Shown: positions 18,120 through 26,068 of the stretch, one piece after another
How the letters are laid out: each line of letters starts with the position of its first letter
Position numbering within the stretch: the stretch's first letter is position 1
Assembly (NCBI GenBank): GCA_029573155.1
Contig: JAKQHE010000171.1
Span: 1-42,440, forward strand
Direction of reading: 5' to 3'
Length of the DNA stretch: 42,440 bases
Origin: a bacterium
Lineage (GTDB): Bacteria > UBP6 > UBA1177 > JAKLFG01
Position numbers and translations under genes: made by a program
Notes under the pieces: generated by a model
Told to the model about the DNA's origin: nothing
The model's database searches: none
Seen by the model: the letters and a program-made list of their open reading frames with translations, nothing else

Positions 18120-18485
18120 ATGCGCTCCGTTCTTCTTCTTCTCACCCTGCTTCCGGCCACCGCCCTCCTGTGGGCTGACGGATCGGGAGTGACCAGCCGC
18201 GTCCGCATTTCCAGCAACGAAACGAACAGGGGCTGGGAACAGACCTTTTTCGACGCCGTCGCCCTCGCCGGCATGACCAGACTTTCGGATGAGCCGGCCG
18301 ACGCGCTCCCGATGCCCGATTTCGATACGCCCGATACCGCCGGACAAGACCGGGCGAAAAAGGTGTCCGCGCCGCCGCCCCGCCGGACGGTCGAATACCA
18401 CATCATTCAGGAAGAATCTGAGCAGGGCGACCGGTCACGCAAGGTGAAGAAACGGGTCGTCATCGAGCCGCCCACAAAACCGTGA
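18120..18485 (+). CDS. Small exported protein of unknown function
   Basis: 121 aa; ATG 18120 lies 4 nt after the anti-sigma stop, with GGAGGA upstream. A signal peptide (MRSVLLLLTLLPATALLWA) is followed by a polar, Pro-rich chain with a basic segment near the C-terminus (RSRKVKKRVV). There are no Cys residues in the mature part and no family is recognised. Its place between the anti-sigma factor and the activase suggests a periplasmic component of the same response. Confidence 0.75.
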   Translation: MRSVLLLLTLLPATALLWADGSGVTSRVRISSNETNRGWEQTFFDAVALAGMTRLSDEPADALPMPDFDTPDTAGQDRAKKVSAPPPRRTVEYHIIQEESEQGDRSRKVKKRVVIEPPTKP

Positions 18486-18500
18486 GACCAGCGTAACCCC

Positions 18501-19286
18501 ATGAACACCCCCGCCGCAACAGGTTTTGACATCGGTTCGCGCACCGGCAAAGCGGTGGTGATAGACAGCGCCGGTGCCCTGCTTCACACTGCGACGGTCG
18601 AAACGGTCGGTAACGCGATCCGGACCTTCGATGATCTACGCGCCCTCCTACCGCCCGACCTGCCCGACGATCTTCCCTCCGCGGCGACCGGCTACGGACG
18701 GGCCGCGATCGAAGGGCGGGTGCGTCGTACCGCGACCGAGATATCCTGCCACGCGATCGGCGCCCTGCGTCGACTCCCCGGCGCCGCCACCGTCATAGAC
18801 ATCGGCGGACAGGACGCCAAGGTCATCATCCTTGAGGAAGGCCGGATCCGCGATTTCGCGATGAACGACAAATGCGCCGCCGGCGCGGGAAGATTCCTCG
18901 AAGTGATGGTGCCCCGTCTCGGACTCACACTGGAGAGTTTTTCCCGACTCGATGTCGCGCATATCGAGCCGCTTCCCCTCTCGGCGACCTGCACGGTATT
19001 CGCCGAATCGGAGATCGTGTCGCTCATGGCGTCGGGCGCCGATCCCGTCGTGCTTGCATCATCGGTCGCCGCTATGGCGGCACGCATGGCGGCCCTGCTC
19101 GCCGCCCCTCTGCACGCCCGCCCGCCCTTCTTCATGACCGGCGGCGTCTCCCGCATCGTTCCGGTCCGCCACCACCTGTCGCTTATACTGGGTCATCCGG
19201 TCGAGACCTCCGACGACGCATCGCTTTCGGGGGCGCACGGCGCGGCGATCATGGCGCTTCGTGATGGCGCTCTCCCTTTTAGGTAG
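18501..19286 (+). CDS. 2-hydroxyacyl-CoA dehydratase activase (BadF/HgdC-type ATPase)
   Basis: 261 aa, the usual length of the family. ASKHA-fold signatures: GFDIGSRTGKAVV (8-20), TVIDIGGQDAKVI (97-109), FFMTGGVSR (210-218). The two cysteines that hold the bridging [4Fe-4S] cluster of the homodimer are present: Cys125 (NDKCAAGAGRF) and Cys164 (SATCTVFAESE). Known: the activase uses ATP to push an electron onto a 2-hydroxyacyl-CoA dehydratase or benzoyl-CoA reductase. The target enzyme subunits are absent from this window. The gene follows the ECF operon after 15 nt, with only a weak ribosome site before the ATG. Homologues also serve other double-cubane-cluster proteins, so the substrate is open. 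Confidence 0.88.
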   Translation: MNTPAATGFDIGSRTGKAVVIDSAGALLHTATVETVGNAIRTFDDLRALLPPDLPDDLPSAATGYGRAAIEGRVRRTATEISCHAIGALRRLPGAATVIDIGGQDAKVIILEEGRIRDFAMNDKCAAGAGRFLEVMVPRLGLTLESFSRLDVAHIEPLPLSATCTVFAESEIVSLMASGADPVVLASSVAAMAARMAALLAAPLHARPPFFMTGGVSRIVPVRHHLSLILGHPVETSDDASLSGAHGAAIMALRDGALPFR

Positions 19287-19312
19287 ACTTCTTCCCGTCA
19301 GTGTGCTAGTAT
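19284..19312 (+). promoter_or_regulatory. Promoter candidate for the carboxypeptidase-regulatory-like lipoproteins
   Basis: TAGACT (19284-19289), a 17-nt spacer and TAGTAT (19307-19312), preceded by TGTGC. The -35 shares its first bases with the activase stop codon. RNA would start near 19319, about 32 nt before the ATG at 19351. Confidence 0.4.
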
Positions 19313-19350
19313 CTCTCCGTTCCGGATCATTCTTGCTCAGGAGGGGTCCC

Positions 19351-21015
19351 ATGAAGAAAGTATCGCTTCTTATCATCTGTTCGGTTCTTCTGTGTTTTTC
19401 CTGCGAAGAGAACAAAAAACTACCGCTGAACGACGATATCGCGGTGGACGACGGCGACACCATCGTCTACGACAACGACCAAAAGGAGAGTGAACTCCCC
19501 GATGTCACCGATAACGCTCCCGTTGACGACGCGGTCTCCCCGACCGATGAGGACGGCCTGCTCTCCGATGAGGACCTCATCACCAAGACCACCTGTCTCG
19601 AAACGGGTGAAGGATGCGCCGGGAACGAGATATGCCTTTACGACTGGCAATTGGCAGGATACTACTGCGAGGACGCCTGCGATCCTCTAGTGACCGACGA
19701 TTGCCCCGAAGGACTGTGGTGCGAACCGGTCGCGGGCGACACGAAGAGCGGCTGTTTCCTTCCCGTCATCATCGCGGGGCGGGTGTTCGACCTCGATGAG
19801 ATCGGTTACCCGGCCATCGAGGGAGCGCGCGTCAGCGCGATGGACCAGAAGGACGGCTCGGCGACCGATGTGTCGGTGACCGATAGCACCGGCCACTACG
19901 CGATACCGCTCTCGCTCATTCGGCAACGCAACGGGATGCCGCTAGCGGACGAGGTCTATATCATGCGGGCCGCCGCCAAGGACCACGCCCCCTATCCCGG
20001 ACCGGGGCAGGTCGCCCTGCCGATACTCATGGAGAACTGCACGCTCATGGGCGACGGTTACTATGTATCGAGCGGTTTCCTCGACATCGGGCTCGCCGCT
20101 CTCGCCGAGGAGGCGCAAGGCGGGTTCATCGTGTCGGGATCTCTTTCCGAGACGACGAGTGGTGTGCTGGTCATCGCCCGTTGCGCGACCGCACCGTGCC
20201 CTTACACCTACACCGGCGCCGAGGGCGATTTCACTATCTACAATGTCCTGCCGGGCGACTACGAGATAGCGGCTCTGAAAAGCGGCATCAGTTTCACGCC
20301 GGTCGCGGTCACGGTGGTCGATGCCGACATCACCGATCTTCTGCTGGAACTCGTCACCGAACCGGAACTCGGCTCGATAACCGGGCAGGTCAACATCGTC
20401 GACGGCGGCGGCGGGCTCACGACAAGCGTCGTGATGATGGCCGAGGAGACCTTTATCCCCGGCTTCGACAAGGGAGAGATCATCCCCGGCCTGCGCGCCC
20501 CCGAACCGCCCGAAGCGCCGATCATCAGCGGTGCCTACACGATAACCGGCATCCCGGCGGGGAAGTATGTGGTGCTCGCCGCGTTCGAGAATGACTGGCT
20601 GGTGCGCGACCCGGATCCGAACATCGCGGGAACGCAGGTGCTTCATCTCGAGATGCCGGCGGTCGGTGACATCTGGGACCTCTCTCTAGACAATTTCAAG
20701 GTGACCCGTGCGATAGACATCGTTTTCCCGGGCGCGCTCGGTCCCGAACAGGTTGACGCGGTGAACCTCGTCTTCATCTGGAAGGACGATTCGAGCGAGA
20801 CCCACTATAACCTCAAACTCTTCAACGCCTACGGGAAGATAGTCTGGGAAAAGACGGTACCGCGCGCGACCGGCGTGACGCAACTGGAAGAGCCGTACGA
20901 CGGCGATCCGCTCGCGGGCTATTACCAGTGGCGCGTCACTTCGCTCAAGTCGGGGGCCCCCATCTCGACATCGGAGGACCTCAAAGGGATATTTTACGTC
21001 GGTATGCCATGGTGA
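19351..21015 (+). CDS. Lipoprotein with carboxypeptidase-regulatory-like repeats (copy 1)
   Basis: 554 aa from ATG 19351, behind AGGAGGGG (19339-19346). The lipobox is LCFSC (Cys18). An Asp-rich tether (24-75) leads to a Cys module (CLETGEGCAGNEICLYD...CEDACDPL). Three beta modules of carboxypeptidase-regulatory type follow (IAGRVFDLDEIGYPAIEGARV, FIVSGSLSETTSGVLVI, SITGQVNIVDGGG), then a fibronectin-like C-terminal domain (FIWKDDSSETHYNLKLFN, YYQWRVTSL). There is no catalytic motif. It is a clear paralogue of the next gene, 14 nt downstream, sharing modules in the same order. Inference: surface-exposed structural or binding protein. Confidence 0.88.
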   Translation: MKKVSLLIICSVLLCFSCEENKKLPLNDDIAVDDGDTIVYDNDQKESELPDVTDNAPVDDAVSPTDEDGLLSDEDLITKTTCLETGEGCAGNEICLYDWQLAGYYCEDACDPLVTDDCPEGLWCEPVAGDTKSGCFLPVIIAGRVFDLDEIGYPAIEGARVSAMDQKDGSATDVSVTDSTGHYAIPLSLIRQRNGMPLADEVYIMRAAAKDHAPYPGPGQVALPILMENCTLMGDGYYVSSGFLDIGLAALAEEAQGGFIVSGSLSETTSGVLVIARCATAPCPYTYTGAEGDFTIYNVLPGDYEIAALKSGISFTPVAVTVVDADITDLLLELVTEPELGSITGQVNIVDGGGGLTTSVVMMAEETFIPGFDKGEIIPGLRAPEPPEAPIISGAYTITGIPAGKYVVLAAFENDWLVRDPDPNIAGTQVLHLEMPAVGDIWDLSLDNFKVTRAIDIVFPGALGPEQVDAVNLVFIWKDDSSETHYNLKLFNAYGKIVWEKTVPRATGVTQLEEPYDGDPLAGYYQWRVTSLKSGAPISTSEDLKGIFYVGMPW

Positions 21016-21029
21016 AAAAGGAGGAGGCC

Positions 21030-22529
21030 ATGAATCGCGTACTCTTTTTCGCGCTCATTGCGCTGTCTTTTGTCGCCTGCGAGAAAAAGGATGAGAACAC
21101 GGCGGGGACATGCGACCCGACGAAGATCGAATGCGCCGACGACGGCGTGTGCCTCTTCGATCGGGTGAAGGGCGACTATTACTGCACCGATGCCTGCGAC
21201 CCGCTCGCCGCCGACGCCTGCGATGACGGCTATGTCTGCGAAGGGATAACCGATCAGGAAAATCGCACCGCCTGCGTGACAAAGGTCTATCTGAAGGGGA
21301 AGGTGTTCGACCTCGAGACCGATGCGGCCATCAAGGATGCGCTCGTGATGGCGCAGAACACCAAGGACGGCATTGCGACCGATGTGGTAAAGACGGCGGC
21401 CGACGGCTCGTGGACCATCGAGATAGCGGTGCCGCGCAACAGCCACGGCGACCCGGCGACCGGTGACATCTACACGCTCTACGCATCGGCCGACGACCAC
21501 ATTCCCTACCCCTCGCTCATGCGTCCCGCCCTGCCAGTGACACTCACGCAGTTCGACCCCGAAACGGCCGACCTGCCATCGAGCGCGTGGGAATATTCCT
21601 CCGAACTGACCGATATCGGCCTCCTGCCGGTCAAGGATGAGGAAAAAGGACGTGCCTCGATCAACGGCAAACTCGCGAACCCCTTCGGCGGCGTACTTAT
21701 CGTGGCCGAATGCGCCGCACCGCCGTGTCCCTACAACTACGCCGACAAAAAAGGGAACTTCACCATCTTCAACGTGGCGCCGGGGAACTACGAACTGGCC
21801 GCATACAAACGAGGCGTCTACTGCGAGAAGAAGACGGTGACGGTCGCCGCGACCGACATCACCGGCCTCACGCTCGCCGCCAAAGAGTTCGCCGGCGGCT
21901 CCGTGAGCGGATCGGTCAACATCGTCAACGCCCCGGGCGGCTCGAAGACCTCGGTGGTCCTCATCCCCGAATCGACCTTTCACGAAACGCTCGTGACCGG
22001 CGTGGTCGCCCCCGGTCTGCGCGCCCCCCAACCGCCCGCCGCGCCGAACATCAACGGCGCCTTCGAGATAACCGACGTACCGGAAGGAAAGTATGTGGTG
22101 CTGGCCGCCTACGAGAACGACGGCCTCGTGCGCGACCCCGACCCGAACATCGCCGGGACGCAGATCGTCCACTTCGAGATAACAATCACCGCCACGACAA
22201 AGACGCTCGACAGTTTCAAGATAACCGAGGCGCTTGCGATGGTATCGCCCGGCGGCTCCACCCCGGAGGCGGTCAGCGGCACCCCGACCTTCAAGTGGGC
22301 CGACGATTCGAGCGAGGACGCCTACAATCTCAAGGTCTACAACATCTACGGCGATCTGGTCTGGGAAAAGGATATCGACGGGGTCAGTGGATCAGAAACG
22401 GTCGAGGTCCCCTACGAAGGACCGGCGCTTGAAGCGGGCATGTACTACCAGTGGAAAGCGGTCTCCTACCGCAAAGACGGCCCCATATCGACCACCGAGG
22501 ACCTCCGCGGCGTCTTCTACGCTGAGTGA
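21030..22529 (+). CDS. Lipoprotein with carboxypeptidase-regulatory-like repeats (copy 2)
   Basis: 499 aa from ATG 21030, directly behind AAGGAGGAGG. The lipobox is SFVAC (Cys17). It lacks the long Asp tether of copy 1: the Cys module (CDPTKIECADDGVCLFD...CTDACDPL) starts within ten residues of the lipid Cys. It then repeats the same order of modules (LKGKVFDLETDAAIKDALV, SINGKLANPFGGVLIVAEC, SVSGSVNIVNAPGG) and the C-terminal domain (FKWADDSSEDAYNLKVYN, YYQWKAVSYRKDGP). The 14-nt gap to copy 1 indicates cotranscription. The duplication kept the folded part and changed the tether, as in the pair at 2055/4129. Confidence 0.88.
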   Translation: MNRVLFFALIALSFVACEKKDENTAGTCDPTKIECADDGVCLFDRVKGDYYCTDACDPLAADACDDGYVCEGITDQENRTACVTKVYLKGKVFDLETDAAIKDALVMAQNTKDGIATDVVKTAADGSWTIEIAVPRNSHGDPATGDIYTLYASADDHIPYPSLMRPALPVTLTQFDPETADLPSSAWEYSSELTDIGLLPVKDEEKGRASINGKLANPFGGVLIVAECAAPPCPYNYADKKGNFTIFNVAPGNYELAAYKRGVYCEKKTVTVAATDITGLTLAAKEFAGGSVSGSVNIVNAPGGSKTSVVLIPESTFHETLVTGVVAPGLRAPQPPAAPNINGAFEITDVPEGKYVVLAAYENDGLVRDPDPNIAGTQIVHFEITITATTKTLDSFKITEALAMVSPGGSTPEAVSGTPTFKWADDSSEDAYNLKVYNIYGDLVWEKDIDGVSGSETVEVPYEGPALEAGMYYQWKAVSYRKDGPISTTEDLRGVFYAE

Positions 22530-22531
22530 TC

Positions 22532-23761
22532 CTATAGCCCGAACTCTATTCTCATGTCATCGCAGTTCATCAGGGTCGTCCCGTCCTGTTCCCAGCACTG
22601 ACAGACATCGGCACGGTAGTCAGGATCGTTCTCGGCAAGTCCCTCGTTGAGGACAGCGAGGATATCGGCATCCTGATCGAGCATCTGCGCGTAGTCCATC
22701 ATCTTCATTGTCTCGCCGATCGCCCATTCGGTGTTGTTGTCGACGCAAACGAACCGCGAGCCTTCATAGGCCGTCCCGTCGCCGTTCATCGCCGAAATGC
22801 CGCGCACACATTCCATGCGGGTCACCTGAGAGGAGCCGATGATCTCTATCCATATTTCAAATACGGTCATCTTGAAGGAACCTTCGACCGTGACGCCGCC
22901 GACCCCCTCGTTCGCCGCCTGCGACTTGTAGTCCATGAGGTCGTCCACGGCGGCGTACAACTGGCCGACCCACAACGAGGCCAACTGGCCGGAAACGGGC
23001 CAAGTCAGGTTGCCGAGCCCCGTTGCGATGACCGTTTGAACGGACGAGCCGCCGTTCGTTTCCACCGCATCACGCAGATAGTACCCCTGCGTATCGCCCA
23101 GATCGTAGGTCGCCCCCTTGAGCGTCGCGCCGAGATCGACAAGGAAGGCCGCGTCGAGACTCATCGTGTTCGGGTCGTTGATGAGACCGATCATGCGCAG
23201 GTTGAAGAAGGCATCCCACTCTGACGGCATCGCGTCAAGAAAGGTCGCGTCAAGGCTGCAGGGAGGTATGGCCATCTGGCAGTCACTGGTGTCGTACCCG
23301 GTACAGTCCTCCAGACAGTCGGCCATGCCGCCGCTATAGGTGACGCTGTCGATAGTCGTACAAGCGACCCCACTGCTGTCGCATTCCTCCCATGTGTCGA
23401 TGATGGCGTTGCCGCAGGCGGGCACATATTCATCAATATCCCCGTCGAGCTCGGGCCATTCATCGGCGTCACCGTCGGGAACATTGTTGGTGCATACCGC
23501 CTCATCGCCGTACTCATAACATTCCATGCCGTAATCGGCACAATCACCGATAACGACCCATATCTCGCCGTCACATTGCATCACCTCGTTCCCATGACAA
23601 CGCATGGCATTCTCTTCCGCGCAGACACTCCCCTCTTCCGGGCCACCGTTATCCTGGTCGGGCACCGCATCACCGTCCGAGCCCAGAACACGACTACCAG
23701 CGCAGGAGGAAAAGATGCTCGCGACAAAGAAAAGAAGAAGGAATACTGACGCGTTCTTCAT
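22532..23761 (-). CDS. Cys-rich lipoprotein of unknown function
   Basis: 409 aa from ATG 23761, behind GGAGG with an 8-nt spacer. The lipobox is IFSSC (Cys20). Asp-rich tether segments flank a Cys module (CAEENAMRCHGNEVMQCDG), then a myxobacterial-type CGN-x-IxD-x-x-EECD repeat (CGNAIIDTWEECD). The remaining about 230 residues contain conserved-looking Trp, Met and Cys residues but no family I recognise. They end in a small Cys cluster (VCQCWEQDGTTLMNCDD). It converges on copy 2 of the preceding pair with 2 nt between the stop codons. Confidence 0.82.
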   Translation of the reverse strand: MKNASVFLLLFFVASIFSSCAGSRVLGSDGDAVPDQDNGGPEEGSVCAEENAMRCHGNEVMQCDGEIWVVIGDCADYGMECYEYGDEAVCTNNVPDGDADEWPELDGDIDEYVPACGNAIIDTWEECDSSGVACTTIDSVTYSGGMADCLEDCTGYDTSDCQMAIPPCSLDATFLDAMPSEWDAFFNLRMIGLINDPNTMSLDAAFLVDLGATLKGATYDLGDTQGYYLRDAVETNGGSSVQTVIATGLGNLTWPVSGQLASLWVGQLYAAVDDLMDYKSQAANEGVGGVTVEGSFKMTVFEIWIEIIGSSQVTRMECVRGISAMNGDGTAYEGSRFVCVDNNTEWAIGETMKMMDYAQMLDQDADILAVLNEGLAENDPDYRADVCQCWEQDGTTLMNCDDMRIEFGL

Positions 23762-23790
23762 TATCCTATCCTCCATGCTCCGGTCATCGC

Positions 23791-23818
23791 ATTGTAACGC
23801 GCGACCTTTCGATTGCAA
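23791..23818 (-). promoter_or_regulatory. sigma70-type promoter for the Cys-rich lipoprotein
   Basis: On the minus strand, TTGCAA (23818-23813), a 16-nt spacer and TACAAT (23796-23791). RNA would start near 23784, about 23 nt ahead of the ATG at 23761. Confidence 0.65.
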
Positions 23819-23860
23819 GAAAGAAAAACGACCAACGATGCGCTTTCAGATCGAGTAAAT

Positions 23861-23889
23861 TTGCAATAACATCTACTCTACGGTATCAT
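23861..23889 (+). promoter_or_regulatory. sigma70-type promoter for the split-barrel protein
   Basis: TTGCAA (23861-23866), a 17-nt spacer and TATCAT (23884-23889). It diverges from the promoter at 23791-23818. RNA would start near 23896, about 21 nt ahead of the ATG at 23917. Confidence 0.65.
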
Positions 23890-23916
23890 CGATCGGACCA
23901 TGGAAGGAGTGAACCG

Positions 23917-24384
23917 ATGGCTATATCTAAACAGGCGGCGCTCATCAAGATAATCGATGTGCTCGGCGCCCAGAGATTCACGACGCTTGCTACCGACACC
24001 GGGGACGAACTCCACACGAGTCTTGTCTGCTACACCTTTTCGAAGGATCTTCACTGCCTCTTTTTCGGGACGCCGCGAACCACCCGCAAATACAAGAATC
24101 TCAAGAAGAACGGCAAGAACGCCTTCAATGTATCGGACCACCGGAACGAAGAGGACGACACGCACCGTGCATTTTCGGTGACGGCCCACGGCACCGCCTA
24201 TGAACTGGTGGATGACCGCGAAAAGTATGCGGCGCTCCTCATCAAACGCTTTCCCCGTCTCGAACGGTTCTACCGCGATCCGGCCGTGGCGATATTCCGC
24301 GTGAAGATCGACGAGTACAGCATCACCGGCGATTTTCAGGATGTCGTGACCATCGGCACCAGCAGGGATTTCTGCAAGGAATAA
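23917..24384 (+). CDS. FMN-binding split-barrel (pyridoxamine phosphate oxidase-like) protein
   Basis: 155 aa; ATG 23917 follows AAGGAGTGA. The pattern fits the PNPOx-like split barrel: an N-terminal helix, then strands FTTLATDTGDELHTSLV, LHCLFFGTPRTTRKYKNLKKN (phosphate-contact region), NAFNVSDH, FSVTAHGTAYEL, and a C-terminal strand IFRVKIDEYSITG. Such proteins bind FMN, F420 or haem and are often small stress or detoxification oxidoreductases. The substrate cannot be told from the sequence. Single gene with its own promoter, converging on the PilZ-like gene. Confidence 0.72.
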   Translation: MAISKQAALIKIIDVLGAQRFTTLATDTGDELHTSLVCYTFSKDLHCLFFGTPRTTRKYKNLKKNGKNAFNVSDHRNEEDDTHRAFSVTAHGTAYELVDDREKYAALLIKRFPRLERFYRDPAVAIFRVKIDEYSITGDFQDVVTIGTSRDFCKE

Positions 24385-24426
24385 AGAAAAAGTCTATCCG
24401 GTGAGGACGCGAGCCTGATCGACCGA

Positions 24427-25185
24427 TCAGCGCGGGAAGCGGAGGATGTCCTCGCTTTCGATATTGTGGCGGGTCAGTTCGCGTTTCAGGAGTTCCTGAT
24501 CGTTCTTGTCCCACACATCGAGTTCGACACTGATGAGATTTTTGTACATATTGAAGATGTGGTTCTCTTTGACATGACCCTGAATGACAAAGAAATCACC
24601 GTTCGGTCCCCTGATGGGCAGTTTGATGGAGACATAATCGTTATCGAGGAAGAGATATTCGTACTCGGCGTCCACGAGGAACTTGAGCATGTGGTTCTCG
24701 GTCGCGATGACCCCTTCGAAGGTCGGATAACCGCGGAGCCGCGGATCGCGCGCCTGCTCTTCGACCTGGAACCCGAATTCTATATAGGATTTCGGGAAGT
24801 CGTTGAGTTTCTTTATTATCTCGCGCGCCTTTTTGACCTTTTCCTTGGCCTCTTTCGCCTCGTCGGCTATATAGTCCATCTTGAGACCGACCAGTTTAAG
24901 TTTATCATTGACCGGCAGGATGCGCCTGACGATACCGGTGCCGGCGACGCCTTCCTTCTTTATGAGGTAATTGACCTTCGTGTCGAAACTACCGTACTTC
25001 TCGTCGATGATGTCATAGCGGATCTCGAACTGGTCGCCCTCTTTGACCGGCAACTGGACCGGGACATGGATACCGATGCCCTCTTCGTTGATGTCCACGA
25101 GCGGGAAGGTGTTGTAGATGCCGTCTATCTTGACATTGGCCAAGAACCCGGTCATCTCGAGACGGTCTTTTCTTTCGATGTTCAT
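24427..25185 (-). CDS. PilZ-like domain protein
   Basis: 252 aa; ATG 25185 follows AGGAGGG. The N-terminal half looks like a flagellar-brake/PilZ arrangement: RKDRLEM at 5-11 and LVDINEEGIGIHVP at 29-42 fit the Arg cluster and the (D/N)-x-(S/N)-x-x-G strand. The spacing of the Arg residues is not the classical RxxxR, so c-di-GMP binding is uncertain. A charged helix (about 110-130) links to a second beta domain with a similar layout (YPTFEGVIATENHMLKFLV, DYVSIKLPIRGPNGDFFVIQG). No signal peptide; cytoplasmic. Single gene transcribed away from the glycosyltransferase. Confidence 0.55.
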   Translation of the reverse strand: MNIERKDRLEMTGFLANVKIDGIYNTFPLVDINEEGIGIHVPVQLPVKEGDQFEIRYDIIDEKYGSFDTKVNYLIKKEGVAGTGIVRRILPVNDKLKLVGLKMDYIADEAKEAKEKVKKAREIIKKLNDFPKSYIEFGFQVEEQARDPRLRGYPTFEGVIATENHMLKFLVDAEYEYLFLDNDYVSIKLPIRGPNGDFFVIQGHVKENHIFNMYKNLISVELDVWDKNDQELLKRELTRHNIESEDILRFPR

Positions 25186-25228
25186 CGTTCCCTCCTATAG
25201 GTTGAAAAAACAATATCCTACGCCGGAG

Positions 25229-25257
25229 AGGATACCCGCAAGCGGCGAAAATGTCAA
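25229..25257 (-). promoter_or_regulatory. sigma70-type promoter for the PilZ-like gene
   Basis: On the minus strand, TTGACA (25257-25252), a 17-nt spacer and TATCCT (25234-25229). RNA would start near 25222, 37 nt ahead of the ATG at 25185. Confidence 0.7.
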
Positions 25258-25284
25258 AAAAAGAGCCGCCAGCGATGAAATATG

Positions 25285-25314
25285 TTGCTTCGGCGCCTTT
25301 TCCCCGTATATACT
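25285..25314 (+). promoter_or_regulatory. sigma70-type promoter for the glycosyltransferase
   Basis: TTGCTT (25285-25290) with TATATA at 25307-25312 (16-nt spacer) or TATACT at 25309-25314 (18-nt spacer). It diverges from 25229-25257. RNA would start about 20 nt ahead of the ATG at 25342. Confidence 0.55.
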
Positions 25315-25341
25315 TCTCCGTTCTTTTCGAGAGGTGATCCC

Positions 25342-26064
25342 ATGTCCCACAAGATCGCGGTATGCATCCCGACCTACAACGAGAAGGAGAACATCCTCGC
25401 CATCGCGCAGGCGGTGCGGGGCGCCCTGCCGACGGCCGACATACTCGTGGTGGACGACAGTTCGCCCGACGGCACGGCCGATATCGTGCGCGGCTTCCAA
25501 CAGGAAAATCCGTGGATGAAACTCCATGTCCGCAAGGAGAAAAAGGGGCTCGGCGCCGCCTACATTGACGGGTTCCAGCGGCTCATCGAAGGCGGGTACG
25601 ACATCATCGTCCAGATGGATGCCGATTTCTCGCACCAGCCCAAATACCTCCCTCATTTCATCGAGGAGATAGACAACGGGGCCGATGTGGTCATCGGGTC
25701 GCGCTATGTGAAGGGCGGCGGCACCGAGAACTGGGATCTCTCGCGCCGTATCATCTCGCGCGGCGGCAGTCTCTATGCCCGCACCATCCTCTGTCTCAAG
25801 CAGAACGATGTCACCGCCGGCTATAAATGCTGGCGCGCCGACATGCTGAAAAAGGTCATCACCGGCGACCTCAAACTCTCCGGTTTCGGGTTTCAGATAG
25901 AGATGTCGTTCCGCACCAAACTGGTCGGCGCGAACATCAAGGAATACCCTATCGTATTCCCCGACCGCGAACTGGGTGTTTCGAAGATGAGCGGCAAGAT
26001 ATTCAAAGAGGCGCTCTTCGGCGTCTGGCGGCTCCGCTTCATGGGCCGCAAGGTGTTCGCGTAG
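25342..26064 (+). CDS. Polyprenol-phosphate mannosyltransferase-like GT2 enzyme (DPM1 type)
   Basis: 240 aa from ATG 25342, behind GAGGTGATC. GT2-A fold signatures: VCIPTYNEKENI (7-18), LVVDDSSPDGTADI (35-48) and the metal-binding QMDADFSHQP with Asp93 and Asp95. VIGSRYVKGG and the FGFQIEMSFR segment are also typical of DPM1-like synthases. No C-terminal membrane helices are seen, so it is the soluble form. Known: such enzymes transfer mannose (or another hexose) from a nucleotide sugar to polyprenyl phosphate for protein or glycan modification. The donor sugar is not certain. Single gene, converging on the 26069 gene with a 4-nt gap. Confidence 0.88.
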   Translation: MSHKIAVCIPTYNEKENILAIAQAVRGALPTADILVVDDSSPDGTADIVRGFQQENPWMKLHVRKEKKGLGAAYIDGFQRLIEGGYDIIVQMDADFSHQPKYLPHFIEEIDNGADVVIGSRYVKGGGTENWDLSRRIISRGGSLYARTILCLKQNDVTAGYKCWRADMLKKVITGDLKLSGFGFQIEMSFRTKLVGANIKEYPIVFPDRELGVSKMSGKIFKEALFGVWRLRFMGRKVFA

Positions 26065-26068
26065 GCGG

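Noticed and set aside
24415-24430. Hairpin CTGATC-GACC-GATCAG between convergent genes as a terminator
   Set aside because: The stem is only 6 bp and there is no T-tract directly after it on either strand; it also overlaps the stop codon of the minus-strand gene.
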